A stretch of 61,886 nucleotides of DNA from a bacterium (lineage in GTDB: Bacteria > Electryoneota > B3-LCP). The stretch lies in NCBI GenBank assembly GCA_026394195.1, contig JAPKYS010000009.1:1-61886 (forward strand). Direction: 5' to 3'. The notes under the pieces were generated by a model. The model made no database searches. It saw nothing but the letters and a program-made list of their open reading frames with translations, and had not been told where the DNA came from. Made by a program: the position numbers and the translations under genes. Positions 8,418 to 18,500 of this stretch are shown piece by piece. The number at the start of each line of letters is the position of its first letter. Positions within the stretch are counted from its first letter, which is position 1.

Positions 8418-10091
8418 ATGCAGCACCGACGCAACCCTAATCGATACCATCTCCTGATCGTAATCTGGCTGGTCACCTTATCCATGTCCTCTGCGACGAG
8501 AGGATCTGGAATTGGCGAATCGCAGAACCTTGCTTTAGCAATTGTCAATGAAGATACCATCACGGCGAGGCAACTTCTGATTGAATTGGGGCGCATCCAC
8601 TCCGGGCAGCACGATACCAGTCGTATCGACTTCAGTGTCGATCGCTTGATCAGCCGAATGGTGAACGACCAGTTAATTCTGCAGGACGCAAAACTTTTGC
8701 AACTGGACGTTGATTCCTCATTTATTAAAATGGCCAATACCCGCAACTTACGAGCAGCAATCGATCAATATACGGAAGACGCTCTCCCGGATACTGCGTT
8801 CATTCCGGAGGATTCGATAAAAACCTATTATGTCCGGCAGTATCATGAAATCCACCTTTTCAGACTGATTCTTCGGGATCAACTGCAGGCAGACAGCATT
8901 TTAACCGCATTGCGTCAGGGATCAACGCTGGAAAAAGAAGCGGAGAAATATGCGACGGAAATTTTCCGGTATGGAGGAGGTGATTTAGGTTTTCGGAGAT
9001 GGTTAAGCCTTGATGCAGCTATACAGGAACAGCTTGTCGCCATGAAACCGGGTGAGATGCGCGGACCCTTCCCGATGGGAAAAGGTTTTGCTTTGATCAG
9101 ATTCATTGAAGAAAAGGCAGCTGATTCAAGCCAGATGTCGCTATATCGGGATCAGATTACAACCGTTTTGAAGCAGCGACGTCTTCAAGCCAAGCGCCAG
9201 GCATATTTCGATAAGATCAAGCCAAATCATAAAATCACGGTGGACGAAAATCTTCTGCGGGATTTAATCATTACGCGTGATTCAGCTCCGACGACTGCGG
9301 ACCCTGCCGATTCCATCATCGCCTGGGTCGATACAGATAGTATTACAGTTAAAACCCTGAAAAATAAGATTGTTCATCGCAGCGCAGGAATGACCAGTGA
9401 AATGATGACTGGAATGAAGTCGGATTACCTGGAAGAATTGATTGAAGGCAAGCTGCTCAAATTTGAAGCACTGGCGCACGATTATACCCACAATCAAAAG
9501 GTCATCGAGAACACCAATGGCTACGCAGATTCTCTGCTCTTGATGCGGTACATCAAGGAAGTCGTCAACCCTCAAATCAACGTAACCGACACAGCGATTG
9601 ATTCGTTTTTTACGGCCAACCGTTCGCAATTTCATAAGCCGGATCAGGTTAAAATCAGCCAGATTACCACAACGACGGAAGATAGCAGCAAATTGCTGCT
9701 GGAACGCCTGAATCAGGGCGCTGATTTTACCTGGATCGCGCAACAATTCTCCATTGATGACGCGGCTGTAAAGGGGGGCGATAAAGGTTGGTTGGAAATG
9801 TCTATCTTTCCACAATCCATCCGTGATAGCCTGGAAAAGGCCACACTGGGGTCGCTGTCAGGTCCCTATCAATCGATGGAAGGCTACGTGATCCTGAAGG
9901 TCACAGACCGTAAACCCGGCGACATCTACGAATTACCGACCGTAAAAAATCGGATCATAGAGGCATTGTCTCAATTGGAGTTCAATAGAATCATGGACAA
10001 GACGCTGGCGCAACTCAAGGAGGGTGCTCGGATTACCATCGACAACGAGGCGATCAAAAATCTCGTTCTTGACGTCAAGAGGGGGAAATGA
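8418..10091 (+). CDS. SurA-like periplasmic peptidyl-prolyl isomerase with two parvulin domains
   Basis: A 557-residue exported chaperone/isomerase. After the signal sequence comes a SurA-N-like helical region with AIVNEDTITARQLLIELG, then a first parvulin-like domain (about 140-231: HLFRLIL, GGGDLGFRRW, GEMRGPF) and a second one (about 407-497: KISQITTT, GGDKGWLEM, GSLSGPY). SurA-type proteins fold outer-membrane barrels and exported proteins. Its position between the barrel/CsgG-like genes and two giant cytochromes suggests a dedicated chaperone for this locus. The stop codon overlaps the next start (ATGA at 10088-10091), indicating translational coupling. Confidence 0.85.
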   Translation: MQHRRNPNRYHLLIVIWLVTLSMSSATRGSGIGESQNLALAIVNEDTITARQLLIELGRIHSGQHDTSRIDFSVDRLISRMVNDQLILQDAKLLQLDVDSSFIKMANTRNLRAAIDQYTEDALPDTAFIPEDSIKTYYVRQYHEIHLFRLILRDQLQADSILTALRQGSTLEKEAEKYATEIFRYGGGDLGFRRWLSLDAAIQEQLVAMKPGEMRGPFPMGKGFALIRFIEEKAADSSQMSLYRDQITTVLKQRRLQAKRQAYFDKIKPNHKITVDENLLRDLIITRDSAPTTADPADSIIAWVDTDSITVKTLKNKIVHRSAGMTSEMMTGMKSDYLEELIEGKLLKFEALAHDYTHNQKVIENTNGYADSLLLMRYIKEVVNPQINVTDTAIDSFFTANRSQFHKPDQVKISQITTTTEDSSKLLLERLNQGADFTWIAQQFSIDDAAVKGGDKGWLEMSIFPQSIRDSLEKATLGSLSGPYQSMEGYVILKVTDRKPGDIYELPTVKNRIIEALSQLEFNRIMDKTLAQLKEGARITIDNEAIKNLVLDVKRGK

Positions 10092-12148
10092 AATTAAAAT
10101 TAGGTCAGTTCTCGAGGGTACGTCGTGAAATGCTTGGGCGAAAATCATCCGGCCGCGAAAAAGCAGGGTCGCATCGCATCGTTTTGCTTGCGGGTTTGAT
10201 CCTCTGTCTTACGGTTGCCGGGACGCTGATGCTAAGCCAGCCGGGAACCGCCCAAGTCAAGAAAGGCAAACGCTTCTCGCAGAAAGGCGTCTGTACCGAT
10301 TGCCATGAATTGAAGGAATTCAAAGGTAAATACCAGCATAAACCCCTGAAGGATGGCGATTGCAGCGTCTGTCATAAACCCCACGGCAAAGCGGGATTAC
10401 TGCGGCTGCAAAAACCGATCAACGAGCTTTGCGCCGATTGTCATAAGCCCGAAACCCTGGGTCTGGACAAGAGGTTCAAACATGATCCTGCGGTCAAGGG
10501 GAATTGCGTCGATTGTCATGACTCACACGCCTCCGATAATAAGGCGCTTCTAAAAACGTCCGGTGATGCTCTCTGTTTCTCTTGTCATAATCAGGTGGAA
10601 TTTACCCAGAAATCAGGTCATGGCAAGTTGGATGGATCCTGCTCCGCCTGCCACACCACGCATGGCAGCGATCAACTACACCTGTTAAAAACTGATCTGA
10701 AAACCTTATGCCGGCAGTGTCACCAGACCAACGACTCCGCCTTCCTGAAAGCCCATAAAAATTATCCGGTCGCGGACCAGGAGTGTACCTCCTGTCATCT
10801 CGCCCACTCCTCTGAAGATAAAAATTTACTCGGTCAAAGCATCCATGCTCCCCTGGCGGAAGGGAATTGCGAAGCCTGCCATCCAGCACCGACGGACACG
10901 GCTGCTTTCAGTCTGGTTGCAGACCCGAAGGAGCTTTGCTTGACCTGTCACGATCAGGGAGACGTCGCGCCGGAAGGGGTTCATGCGCCCGTCGCCGGCG
11001 GTCAATGCCTGGATTGCCACAACCCCCACAATTCCAGCGAGACACACTTATTGAAGACCCGAGCTCGTGACCTGTGCATTACCTGCCACACCGACGTGGG
11101 TACTCAACTAACTGGTTCGACCAAACATGCGCCCTCTGAAGAATCGTGTCTCAATTGCCACAAGGCACATGGTCAACAAAAGCAGAAACTCCTGGCGGCT
11201 CCCATCAACCAGGTCTGTCTGAGTTGTCATGCTGACGTTGGTCCCGGCGCCGACAGAGAAATCCAGCATTCGCCCTTCGCCGACGGGACCTGCACGGATT
11301 GTCACGTTCCTCATGGAAGCAACCAGAAATCACTGTTGATCGAAAAAACAGATGTCCTCTGTTTTACCTGCCACTCCGAAGAGCAAACTAAGTTTGACAA
11401 AGCCTACACGCATTCTCCGGTTCACAAGGGTGACTGTACCGCCTGCCACGATCCGCATGCGGCAAAAACAAAGACTCTTATAAAAATGTCGGATTCCGCT
11501 CTATGCGAGTCCTGCCATAATGACCTTTTCACCATGCCGGCACAGGCATCGACTCATCCACCATTTATGGACAAGGAGTGTCAGAGCTGCCACGATCCCC
11601 ACGCCAGCAAAGTCGCCAAGCTGCTCACCACTGACAAAGATTCGCTTTGCTTCACCTGTCATGATAATCTGAAAACTGAGGCGATGACCAGCAAGAGCGT
11701 TCATACTCCGATGATAAAGGGAGATTGCAGCGACTGCCATTCAGCCCACTGGAGCGCAAATCCCAACCTGTTGCTGGATAAGCCCAAGCAGTTATGCCTG
11801 ACCTGCCACAAGGAGATCGCGGCTGGACTGGATTCGCTGACAGCCCATTACCCAGCTGCTGAAGGACTCTGTCTGGACTGCCATGCGCCCCATTTCACTC
11901 AGACAGCTTCACTGACACGACCTGAAGTGCCGGCGCAATGCCTGACCTGTCATGATGGAACGGATAAGGACTTCAAATCGAAACACTTAAACCTGCCAGG
12001 AGACAATCTTATCTGCACCAAGTGCCATCAGCCTCACTTTTCCGAAAATAAAGGGATGATGGAAAAGAACGAGCACGCGCCATTTTCGCAAGGCGATTGC
12101 AGCGTATGTCACCCCGGAAGTTCACAACAGGGAGAGGGTTCAAAATGA
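10088..12148 (+). CDS. 26-haem c-type cytochrome (doubled CXXCH repeats)
   Basis: A 686-residue cytochrome with 26 CXXCH motifs by my count. A basic N-terminal segment (residues 1-30) precedes one hydrophobic helix (about 31-50) that could be an uncleaved anchor or a signal peptide. The rest is tandem doubled-CXXCH repeats: each pair has CxxCHxPHG/CHDPHA followed by LLK and then LCxxCH, with intervening HAP/HSP histidines that could be distal ligands. Paired-CXXCH proteins form long haem wires. The gene starts inside the stop of the isomerase gene and its own stop overlaps the next cytochrome (ATGA), so the two cytochromes are translated together. Role: probable periplasmic or envelope-spanning electron conduit (inference). 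Confidence 0.92.
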   Translation: MKLKLGQFSRVRREMLGRKSSGREKAGSHRIVLLAGLILCLTVAGTLMLSQPGTAQVKKGKRFSQKGVCTDCHELKEFKGKYQHKPLKDGDCSVCHKPHGKAGLLRLQKPINELCADCHKPETLGLDKRFKHDPAVKGNCVDCHDSHASDNKALLKTSGDALCFSCHNQVEFTQKSGHGKLDGSCSACHTTHGSDQLHLLKTDLKTLCRQCHQTNDSAFLKAHKNYPVADQECTSCHLAHSSEDKNLLGQSIHAPLAEGNCEACHPAPTDTAAFSLVADPKELCLTCHDQGDVAPEGVHAPVAGGQCLDCHNPHNSSETHLLKTRARDLCITCHTDVGTQLTGSTKHAPSEESCLNCHKAHGQQKQKLLAAPINQVCLSCHADVGPGADREIQHSPFADGTCTDCHVPHGSNQKSLLIEKTDVLCFTCHSEEQTKFDKAYTHSPVHKGDCTACHDPHAAKTKTLIKMSDSALCESCHNDLFTMPAQASTHPPFMDKECQSCHDPHASKVAKLLTTDKDSLCFTCHDNLKTEAMTSKSVHTPMIKGDCSDCHSAHWSANPNLLLDKPKQLCLTCHKEIAAGLDSLTAHYPAAEGLCLDCHAPHFTQTASLTRPEVPAQCLTCHDGTDKDFKSKHLNLPGDNLICTKCHQPHFSENKGMMEKNEHAPFSQGDCSVCHPGSSQQGEGSK

Positions 12149-13371
12149 TGAAACCGGCAAGAGTTGGCAACTTTCTGATGCTGTTCGTGCTTTTTTCTGG
12201 GGTCGTTTATGCACAGACCGTCAAGGTCGATGAACCGACAGCCTGTCTGGGCTGCCATGATGATTTCGCGCAAATTCTCAAGAGCAAATATGTGCATGGC
12301 CCGGCGAAAATGGGGACATGCTCGAAGTGTCATAACCCCCATGCCTCAAAACACGCTTCCTTGCTGGATGATGACACGAAGACTCTGTGTCTATCTTGCC
12401 ACACCAAGCAAAACCTGCACTTGGATAAGAACTTCATCCACAACCCGGTTGAGCAGGGGGAATGCTTAAAATGCCATGATGCGCACGCATCAGCCAAACC
12501 CAATCTACTGCGCTCTTCTGAAAGAGAAATCTGCTCGACCTGCCACTCGCAGGTCAACGCCTGGTTTACCAGCCCCGTAACACATGCGCCCCTGACTTCC
12601 GGACCCTGCACCAAATGTCACGATGCCCATGGTTCCGATAATTCGGGATTGACACAGCAAAAGATTTCTTCGCTTTGCACCAGCTGCCATACCATCGATT
12701 CGCGTTTTACCGCCATTCATAAGGGGTACGAATTAAAAAATGCGAATTGCACCGCCTGTCACGATCCCCATGCCTCAAGATCCAAGGGATTGTTGATGCC
12801 GCTGCTGCATAAACCCTTTGCTGACAATGATTGCAACGCCTGTCACGCAGGATCCAAAACCAGTGGTAATTTCGCCTTGAAAGGGCGGTTGAACGATCTC
12901 TGTCTGAGCTGTCATAAAGACGTTGCTGCCAGCTTTAAATTGCCGCACCGGCATCTTGATCCGGAAAAATACGAATGCACTTCCTGTCACAACCCGCATG
13001 CAGCCAGTGAAAAACCGCTGCTTAAAGCCGACCAGGTTTCAATGTGTTTAGGCTGTCATTCCTCACCCTCGACCTTCGGCAGCAATTACCGTTCATCGCC
13101 GCACCAAAATCAGAAATGCAGTTCCTGCCACTTACCACACGGCGCCGAAAACGAGCGGCAGTTGATTGCAGCGCCGACAGAACTTTGCTCCAAATGCCAC
13201 CAGTATCAGCATACGGTCTCGCATCCTATGGGGGCTGGATTGATCGATCCGAGAAACCAAACTCCTCTCACCTGCGTGAGCTGCCACCAGATTCATCTGT
13301 CGCCGGCAGAACCGCTGTTAGCCTTTGAAGGCGGCAGAGAATTGTGCGTTCAATGCCATAAGAAAAAATGA
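12145..13371 (+). CDS. 16-haem c-type cytochrome (doubled CXXCH repeats)
   Basis: A 408-residue cytochrome. Start 12145 overlaps the previous stop and has GGAGAGG at 12131-12137; an upstream in-frame ATG at 12097 lies inside the previous gene. A cleavable signal ends near VVYA-QTV. There are 16 CXXCH motifs, again paired as CxxCHDPHAS/CHDAHGS followed by LCxxCH. It is clearly paralogous to the preceding 26-haem protein and probably arose by duplication and repeat expansion or loss. The last motif is only three residues from the C-terminus (CVQCHKKK). It was probably soluble in the periplasm or exported; no anchor is visible. It ends with ATGA overlap into the beta-helix gene. Confidence 0.92.
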   Translation: MMKPARVGNFLMLFVLFSGVVYAQTVKVDEPTACLGCHDDFAQILKSKYVHGPAKMGTCSKCHNPHASKHASLLDDDTKTLCLSCHTKQNLHLDKNFIHNPVEQGECLKCHDAHASAKPNLLRSSEREICSTCHSQVNAWFTSPVTHAPLTSGPCTKCHDAHGSDNSGLTQQKISSLCTSCHTIDSRFTAIHKGYELKNANCTACHDPHASRSKGLLMPLLHKPFADNDCNACHAGSKTSGNFALKGRLNDLCLSCHKDVAASFKLPHRHLDPEKYECTSCHNPHAASEKPLLKADQVSMCLGCHSSPSTFGSNYRSSPHQNQKCSSCHLPHGAENERQLIAAPTELCSKCHQYQHTVSHPMGAGLIDPRNQTPLTCVSCHQIHLSPAEPLLAFEGGRELCVQCHKKK

Positions 13372-14588
13372 CCAATAGAAATCTACCTTGCACCGCAGAG
13401 CACCGAACGCCATGGGTAATTGTTGCGATCATGACTCTAATGATGGCAACGACTACCTGGAGCAATGTCATTCGCGTTCCCGGTGACCAATACCCTATCC
13501 AGGCTGGTATTGACGCCGCCACAGCGGGCGACACGGTTTTAACGGCTTCAGGGACGTATATCGGTGAAGGCAATAAAAATCTGGATTTTGGCGGGAAAAA
13601 TCTCGTGCTTCTCTCGGAATCCGGAGCAGAGAGCACCATTATCGATTGCCAGTACTTCGGCAGGGGATTTTATTTTCATTCCGGGGAAACTGCGCAGGCG
13701 CAAGTCATCGGTTTTATGATCATTAATGGTGCAGAAATGACAGGTGGGGGAATACTGATAGAAAACTCCAGCCCGACCTTTAGCAACTGCATCATTCACA
13801 GTTGCCTATCGTATTCCAAGGGAGGTGGCGTGGCGATGACGCAGGGAGCTCCGTCGTTCATCAACTGTGACGTCCACGGGAATCATGCAGTGGAAGGAGG
13901 CGGGATTTCGGCTGAATATTCGGACATTCTGGTCAATTCTTGCATTATCGCCGCCAATTCATCATCGGGTTGAGCGGGCTTATGCGGCGGGATCCGCCTC
14001 ATTGAAGGAAATTCTGAGGTAATTTATTCAGATCTGACCAACGTGGGAGGTAATTTCTACGGTTCGGGAGTTCCGGAAGGATCGGGAGTCAAGGTTGCGG
14101 TCAACGCCAACGGAGACTCCTGTGACACCTATAATAATATTTTCCTTGAACCGATCTTGACAAACCCAGCTCAATTGGCTTTCAGTCTGCAATCGACTTC
14201 ACCCTGCATCAATGCAGGCTCCCCCACCCTACCCCGAGATCCGGATAATACAGTCGTTGATATCGGCGCCATCAGTTATTCGATCAGCCAGGGTGTAATC
14301 AACAATCGTCTCACGAATCTCCCGCAGACAATTACGCTTGAACCGGCATATCCTAACCCATTCAACCCGAGTACACGCTTCAGGTATGAACTGGCAAAGC
14401 CAATTCATCTACGCTTAGGGGTTTACGATGATGCTGGAAGATTGATCACAACGCTGGTCCAAGGTAACCAAAGCGCGGGTACCCATGAGGTAAGCTTCGA
14501 TGGTTCCGGGCTGGCTTCAGGAGTATACTTCATTCGACTTTCATCGGTGACGTCCGTGCTCAGTGAAAGGGTAATACTTTTAAAGTGA
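13368..14588 (+). pseudogene. Secreted right-handed beta-helix protein with C-terminal sorting tail, interrupted by in-frame TGA
   Basis: One continuous reading frame encodes a beta-helix protein except for a single TGA at 13971-13973. The first part (201 residues) has a signal segment, an IQAGIDAATAGDTVLTASGTY start typical of secreted beta-helix proteins and coils such as GGGILIENSSPTFSNC. After the TGA the same frame continues without shift (GLCGGIRLIEGNS ... YSDLTNVGGNFYG) to a PNPFNPSTRFRY sorting tail ending in SERVILLK. A GTG at 14043 could restart translation but would lack a signal peptide. Sequencing error, nonsense mutation or readthrough are all possible; other genes here use TGA as a normal stop. 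It follows the 16-haem gene by ATGA overlap. Confidence 0.75.
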
Positions 14589-14761
14589 ACCGGTTATCCA
14601 ATAACCAGATCTCTTGCCCGACCACTTTTTCCGGATTATAATAACTCACCTTGATCTTCAATCTTATTTTAGACCGGTAAAAGTTTCAAAATGTCAATTG
14701 ACTTGCTCGTAGGATTATGTACTCCGAATTGAAATCGCTGTAAATCCACAAGGTTTCTGAG
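14589..14761. other. Short intergenic gap before tRNA terminator
   Basis: No gene or clear signal seen between the beta-helix gene and the terminator of the minus-strand tRNA-Gln gene. Confidence 0.5.
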
Positions 14762-14792
14762 AGAAAAAGCCGATCCCTTTCCGGAATCGGCT
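14762..14792 (-). terminator. Rho-independent terminator of tRNA-Gln
   Basis: Read on the minus strand, a 7-bp stem AGCCGAT/ATCGGCT with an 11-base loop is followed by TTTTTCT. It lies 15 bases beyond the tRNA 3' end. Confidence 0.75.
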
Positions 14793-14807
14793 GAAACTGA
14801 TTTTATG

Positions 14808-14878
14808 CTGGGATGCAGGGATTCGAACCCCGATACCATGGTCCAGAGCCATGTGCCCTGCCGTTGGACGACATCCCA
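14808..14878 (-). tRNA. tRNA-Gln (anticodon CTG)
   Basis: A 71-nt cloverleaf on the minus strand: acceptor TGGGATG/CATCCCA with discriminator G, anticodon arm CATGG-CTCTGGA-CCATG with CTG at plus-strand positions 14844-14846, and a GGTTCGAATC T-loop. CCA is not encoded. It has its own promoter and terminator. Confidence 0.95.
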
Positions 14879-14889
14879 AAGATCCTAAT

Positions 14890-14918
14890 AATATATGATT
14901 TTTTTTGCCCACTGTCAA
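14890..14918 (-). promoter_or_regulatory. Promoter of tRNA-Gln
   Basis: On the minus strand TTGACA and TATATT are separated by exactly 17 bases, with predicted initiation a few bases before the tRNA 5' end. Confidence 0.85.
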
Positions 14919-15202
14919 GTAGGAACTTGCAAAATTCATCTTGGGCTCATGGTAAAGCCTCGAGGAGTACTACTCGTTCACCTATTATGCTGATTATAGC
15001 TCGATTATCCCTACTTTAGGCTTGAATCGCGCCTATTCCAAGATTATATTGCTACCTTCGATCGCGGTGACACGATGGCGACACTGTTTGTATTGTGGGG
15101 AATTATGATACTAAATTAAAACCCATCGCCCAAGCCGAACTTCAGTAAAAGCTTCAGTAGAAGTCCAGCCGGAAATGATCCTGACTATCCATAGATAAAA
15201 CC

Positions 15203-15231
15203 AAAGCCCCCTCGCGGGGGCTTTCTTTTTT
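15203..15231. terminator. Hairpin terminator between the tRNA genes
   Basis: A 9-bp stem AAAGCCCCC/GGGGGCTTT with a 4-base loop. On the plus strand it is followed by CTTTTTT; on the minus strand, directly downstream of tRNA-Glu, by GGTTTT. It most plausibly ends tRNA-Glu but is shaped to work in both directions. Confidence 0.7.
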
Positions 15232-15244
15232 GGTCAACCTGTGG

Positions 15245-15316
15245 TAGCGCGTACGGGAATCGAACCCGTGTTGCCGACGTGAGAGGCCAGCGTCCTAACC
15301 GCTAGACGAACGCGCC
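15245..15316 (-). tRNA. tRNA-Glu (anticodon CTC)
   Basis: A 72-nt cloverleaf on the minus strand: acceptor GGCGCGT/ACGCGCT, anticodon loop CTCTCAC giving CTC, T-arm ACGGGTTCGATTCCCGT, discriminator A. Plus-strand bases 15242-15244 encode the CCA end. The anticodon stem contains two G-T pairs. Confidence 0.95.
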
Positions 15317-15337
15317 GTATTGTCTTCTGAATCCAGT

Positions 15338-15367
15338 AATGTAAACAAACCCGCAGGGAAAAACAAG
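15338..15367 (-). promoter_or_regulatory. Candidate promoter of tRNA-Glu
   Basis: TTGTTT-N18-TACATT on the minus strand, upstream of the tRNA. Weaker than the other promoters in the window. Confidence 0.4.
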
Positions 15368-15464
15368 TAAAAATTGCGCTTTCGCTTTTTCGATCAGCTC
15401 GATGAGGGCAGATTGATCCATTGCTGAGTTGGAAAATAATTCTGCTTCAGTCGCATTTTACCAC

Positions 15465-15493
15465 TTGACTTATCCCGAAAGTTTTGGTATATT
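15465..15493 (+). promoter_or_regulatory. Promoter of the M28 peptidase gene
   Basis: TTGACT-N17-TATATT, about 30 bases before the start codon at 15525, which is preceded by AGGAGGT. Confidence 0.8.
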
Positions 15494-15524
15494 AATAACC
15501 ATAAGTCTCACCCAGGAGGTTACC

Positions 15525-18500
15525 ATGGCTGCTCTACGTTGGAGTCTCGGAATTGTGCTACTGCTTGTCCCCATCATGCTGCTTGCAGAGCTGACCCCCG
15601 TCGTCATCGATCAAACTCAAACGACACCGATTTCGCAACTGAATCAAATTGGATTCTTGATACACGCCAGGTCGGGAAATTACCTGGTGGGCACACTTCC
15701 GGATTCGACCAAAGCTGCCCAACTGCAAGGATGTACACGCCTGAAGGGAATTCCCTCAGATTTTGCAGGTGTGTACGAAATTGGCGATCGAGCTCTTCCT
15801 GAGGATAATGAGCTGCGGCAACGACTGACGATCCTATTCGACTTCGGTCACTCTCTGCTGATCGTAGCAGATGCACGACAGCTTAATGAATTAACTGCCG
15901 TAAAAATCCCCTTCCGAGCCATCGCTAAATTGGGTCGACCAGAGCGGGAAACCAATCCTCAACTTTACGAAACGGATTCAATCAACCCTATGGTCGGGGT
16001 GATTTTAGACCAGATTTCGCCTTCAAGCTACCAGAACAACCTCAATGCGCTGCAGAATTTTGGGACCAGGAACACCTATAATCCGCAATGCGATTCCGCC
16101 GCGGTCTGGATCCAGCAACAGTTTCAGAATATGGGCTTGTCATCCTGGCGGGACACCTTCGAGATCGGCGGACTGATGCGCTATAACGTCCTGGCTCAGC
16201 GTCCTGGAACGCTTCATCCAGAGCGGGTTCTCTATCTGGCGGCTCATTACGATGCAACTGCCGGTTTGCCGGTGCTGCCGGAAGATTACGCTCCCGGAGC
16301 AGATGATGACGCGTCCGGGGCTGCCCTGGTGCTGGAATGTGCCCGTGTGATTTCCCAATTCGGTTTCCAGAATACCATCCGCTTCGCCATTTTCGCCGGG
16401 AATGAGCAGGGTTTGATCGGCAGTGAGAATTACCTGACCCATTTACCAATTCCTGGGGAAACCTACCTGGGAGCATTGGATGCGGATATGGTGGGCTATT
16501 CCGGAACCGATCCCTGGCCCCCAGATCTGGTCATTTATAGCGACGCTAATCCCGCGTCGATCGTCATAGCCAACAAGATCAACGAAGCCATCACGACTTT
16601 TCTGCCAACCTTCCAACAGCCTGTCATCCATCAGGACGCCAGTATGGTCTATGCAGACCATGCCCCTTTTTGGGATGCAGGGATTCCCGCCGTCCTGGCG
16701 ATGGAGGATGAAGTCTGGGGTAACGATCTGAATCCACATTATCACTCCGCGACCGACCAGGTGCAATATCTGGACGTTCAATATGCTCTGCATTCAGTGG
16801 AAGCGCTGCTGGCTGCCACGACCGATCTGGCGATGCCGAACACAATTGCGCAATCCTGGCTTACGGCGGATCACGTGACCATCGACGATTATGTGGGCAA
16901 TCACAACGGGCAGATCGAATACAGCGAAGGCATCCACCTGACCATTCCCATCATCAACGCAGGCGGAATTGCTGCCCCCAATGTCAATGCGACCCTGACG
17001 GAATCCGATCCTTACATCACTTTCTCCGATGCGCAGGAAAATTACGGTAACATCCCTGCTCAGGATACTATAACCGTCGTTAATGCCTTCACCGGAGTCG
17101 TGGGGATCGACGTGCCGGATCTGCACCAATTCGACGTCGCGGTCAGTATGACTTCCGGCACTAATCATTGGGTCAGCACGATCCAGATGGTGGCACATGC
17201 TCCAGTGATCGAAATGACCGGCTTGATCGTAGATGACGCCGCCGGAGGCAACAACAATGGACGCCTGGAACCGGGCGAAACCGCCAATCTGAAGATCACC
17301 TTGCAGAACCACGGCACTTACCTGGCACAAAATCTAAATGCCACTCTGACGGAATACAATCCCTACCTGACTGTCAATACGGCAATCAACAGCTACGGAT
17401 CGCTTCAGCCGGATTCATCGGCTCAGCGGAACTTCAGTGTGACTGCTGCGGCGTCTTCACCCGCATTTTACCTGGTCAATTTCAATCTCGCCGGCAGCGC
17501 CATCGCCGGTTGGACCAACAGCCAGAATTTCAACCTCAGCGTGGGGCAGCCCGTCCATCTGCCCACAGGACCGGACCAATACGGCTATCGAGCCTTCGAT
17601 CTCAACGATGAACCTTATGGTCCTGCGTTCAGTTGGATCGAAATCGACCCCAATCAGGGCGGACAGGGGACGTTGCTGAATGCCACCGCCGATGATCAGA
17701 CCTTTTTCGTCACACTGCCCTTCACCTTCAGATACTACGGACAGGACTATACCGAACTTTCCATCTGCACCAACGGTTGGATCGCCTGCGGGCACAGAAC
17801 CAGCGTCGCTTATGCCAACACCACTCTCCCCAGCGCTGCCGCAGTTCCGGCGATGATCGCGCCTTACTGGGATGATCTCTCCCCCCAGATCAGCGGCGGC
17901 ATCAGCTACTACTTCAATGCGCCGTTAGGGTTGTTCATCGTCGAATACTACCGGGTGCGGGATTATTCGCCCAACACCGATTATCACACCTTCGAAGTCG
18001 TGCTGTACGATCCGGCGGTCTACCCCACTCTGACCGGAGATGGGAACATTCTCATCCAGTATGGGCAGTTGGGCAACACGGCATCGTGCACGGTCGGTAT
18101 CGAAAACCACGACCGCGACGACGGAATACAGTACCTCTACAACACTGCCTACGACTCCACCGCGGCGAACATCGGGCAGGGAATGGCGATCCTCTTCACG
18201 ACCGGATACGCCAATCCCAACGTCACCATCACCATGACTCCGATCAATCCACCCATCCAGATTCCCGCGCCGGGTGGGAGTTTTCAGTATAACGTCAACG
18301 TCCACACCCTGGCGCCTAACACTCTGACCATGGACATCTGGATCATGATGAGGAAACTGCCGGACGGTATCTGGACGGGACCCTACCTTAATGCGGCTCG
18401 CAGTCTCCCCAGCGGAGCCAGCCCGGTGCGCTTGCGCAACCAGACCATCGCCGGGACTCTTGCGCCCGGAACCTATCTTTACGAAGGCCGGGTGGGAGCC

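Noticed and set aside
13971..14000. Selenocysteine insertion at the in-frame TGA, with a GGCGG-GAT-CCGCC hairpin 13-25 bases downstream
   Set aside because: The stem is short with a 3-base loop, unlike a bacterial SECIS, and a secreted beta-helix protein is not a known selenoprotein type. A mutation or error is simpler.
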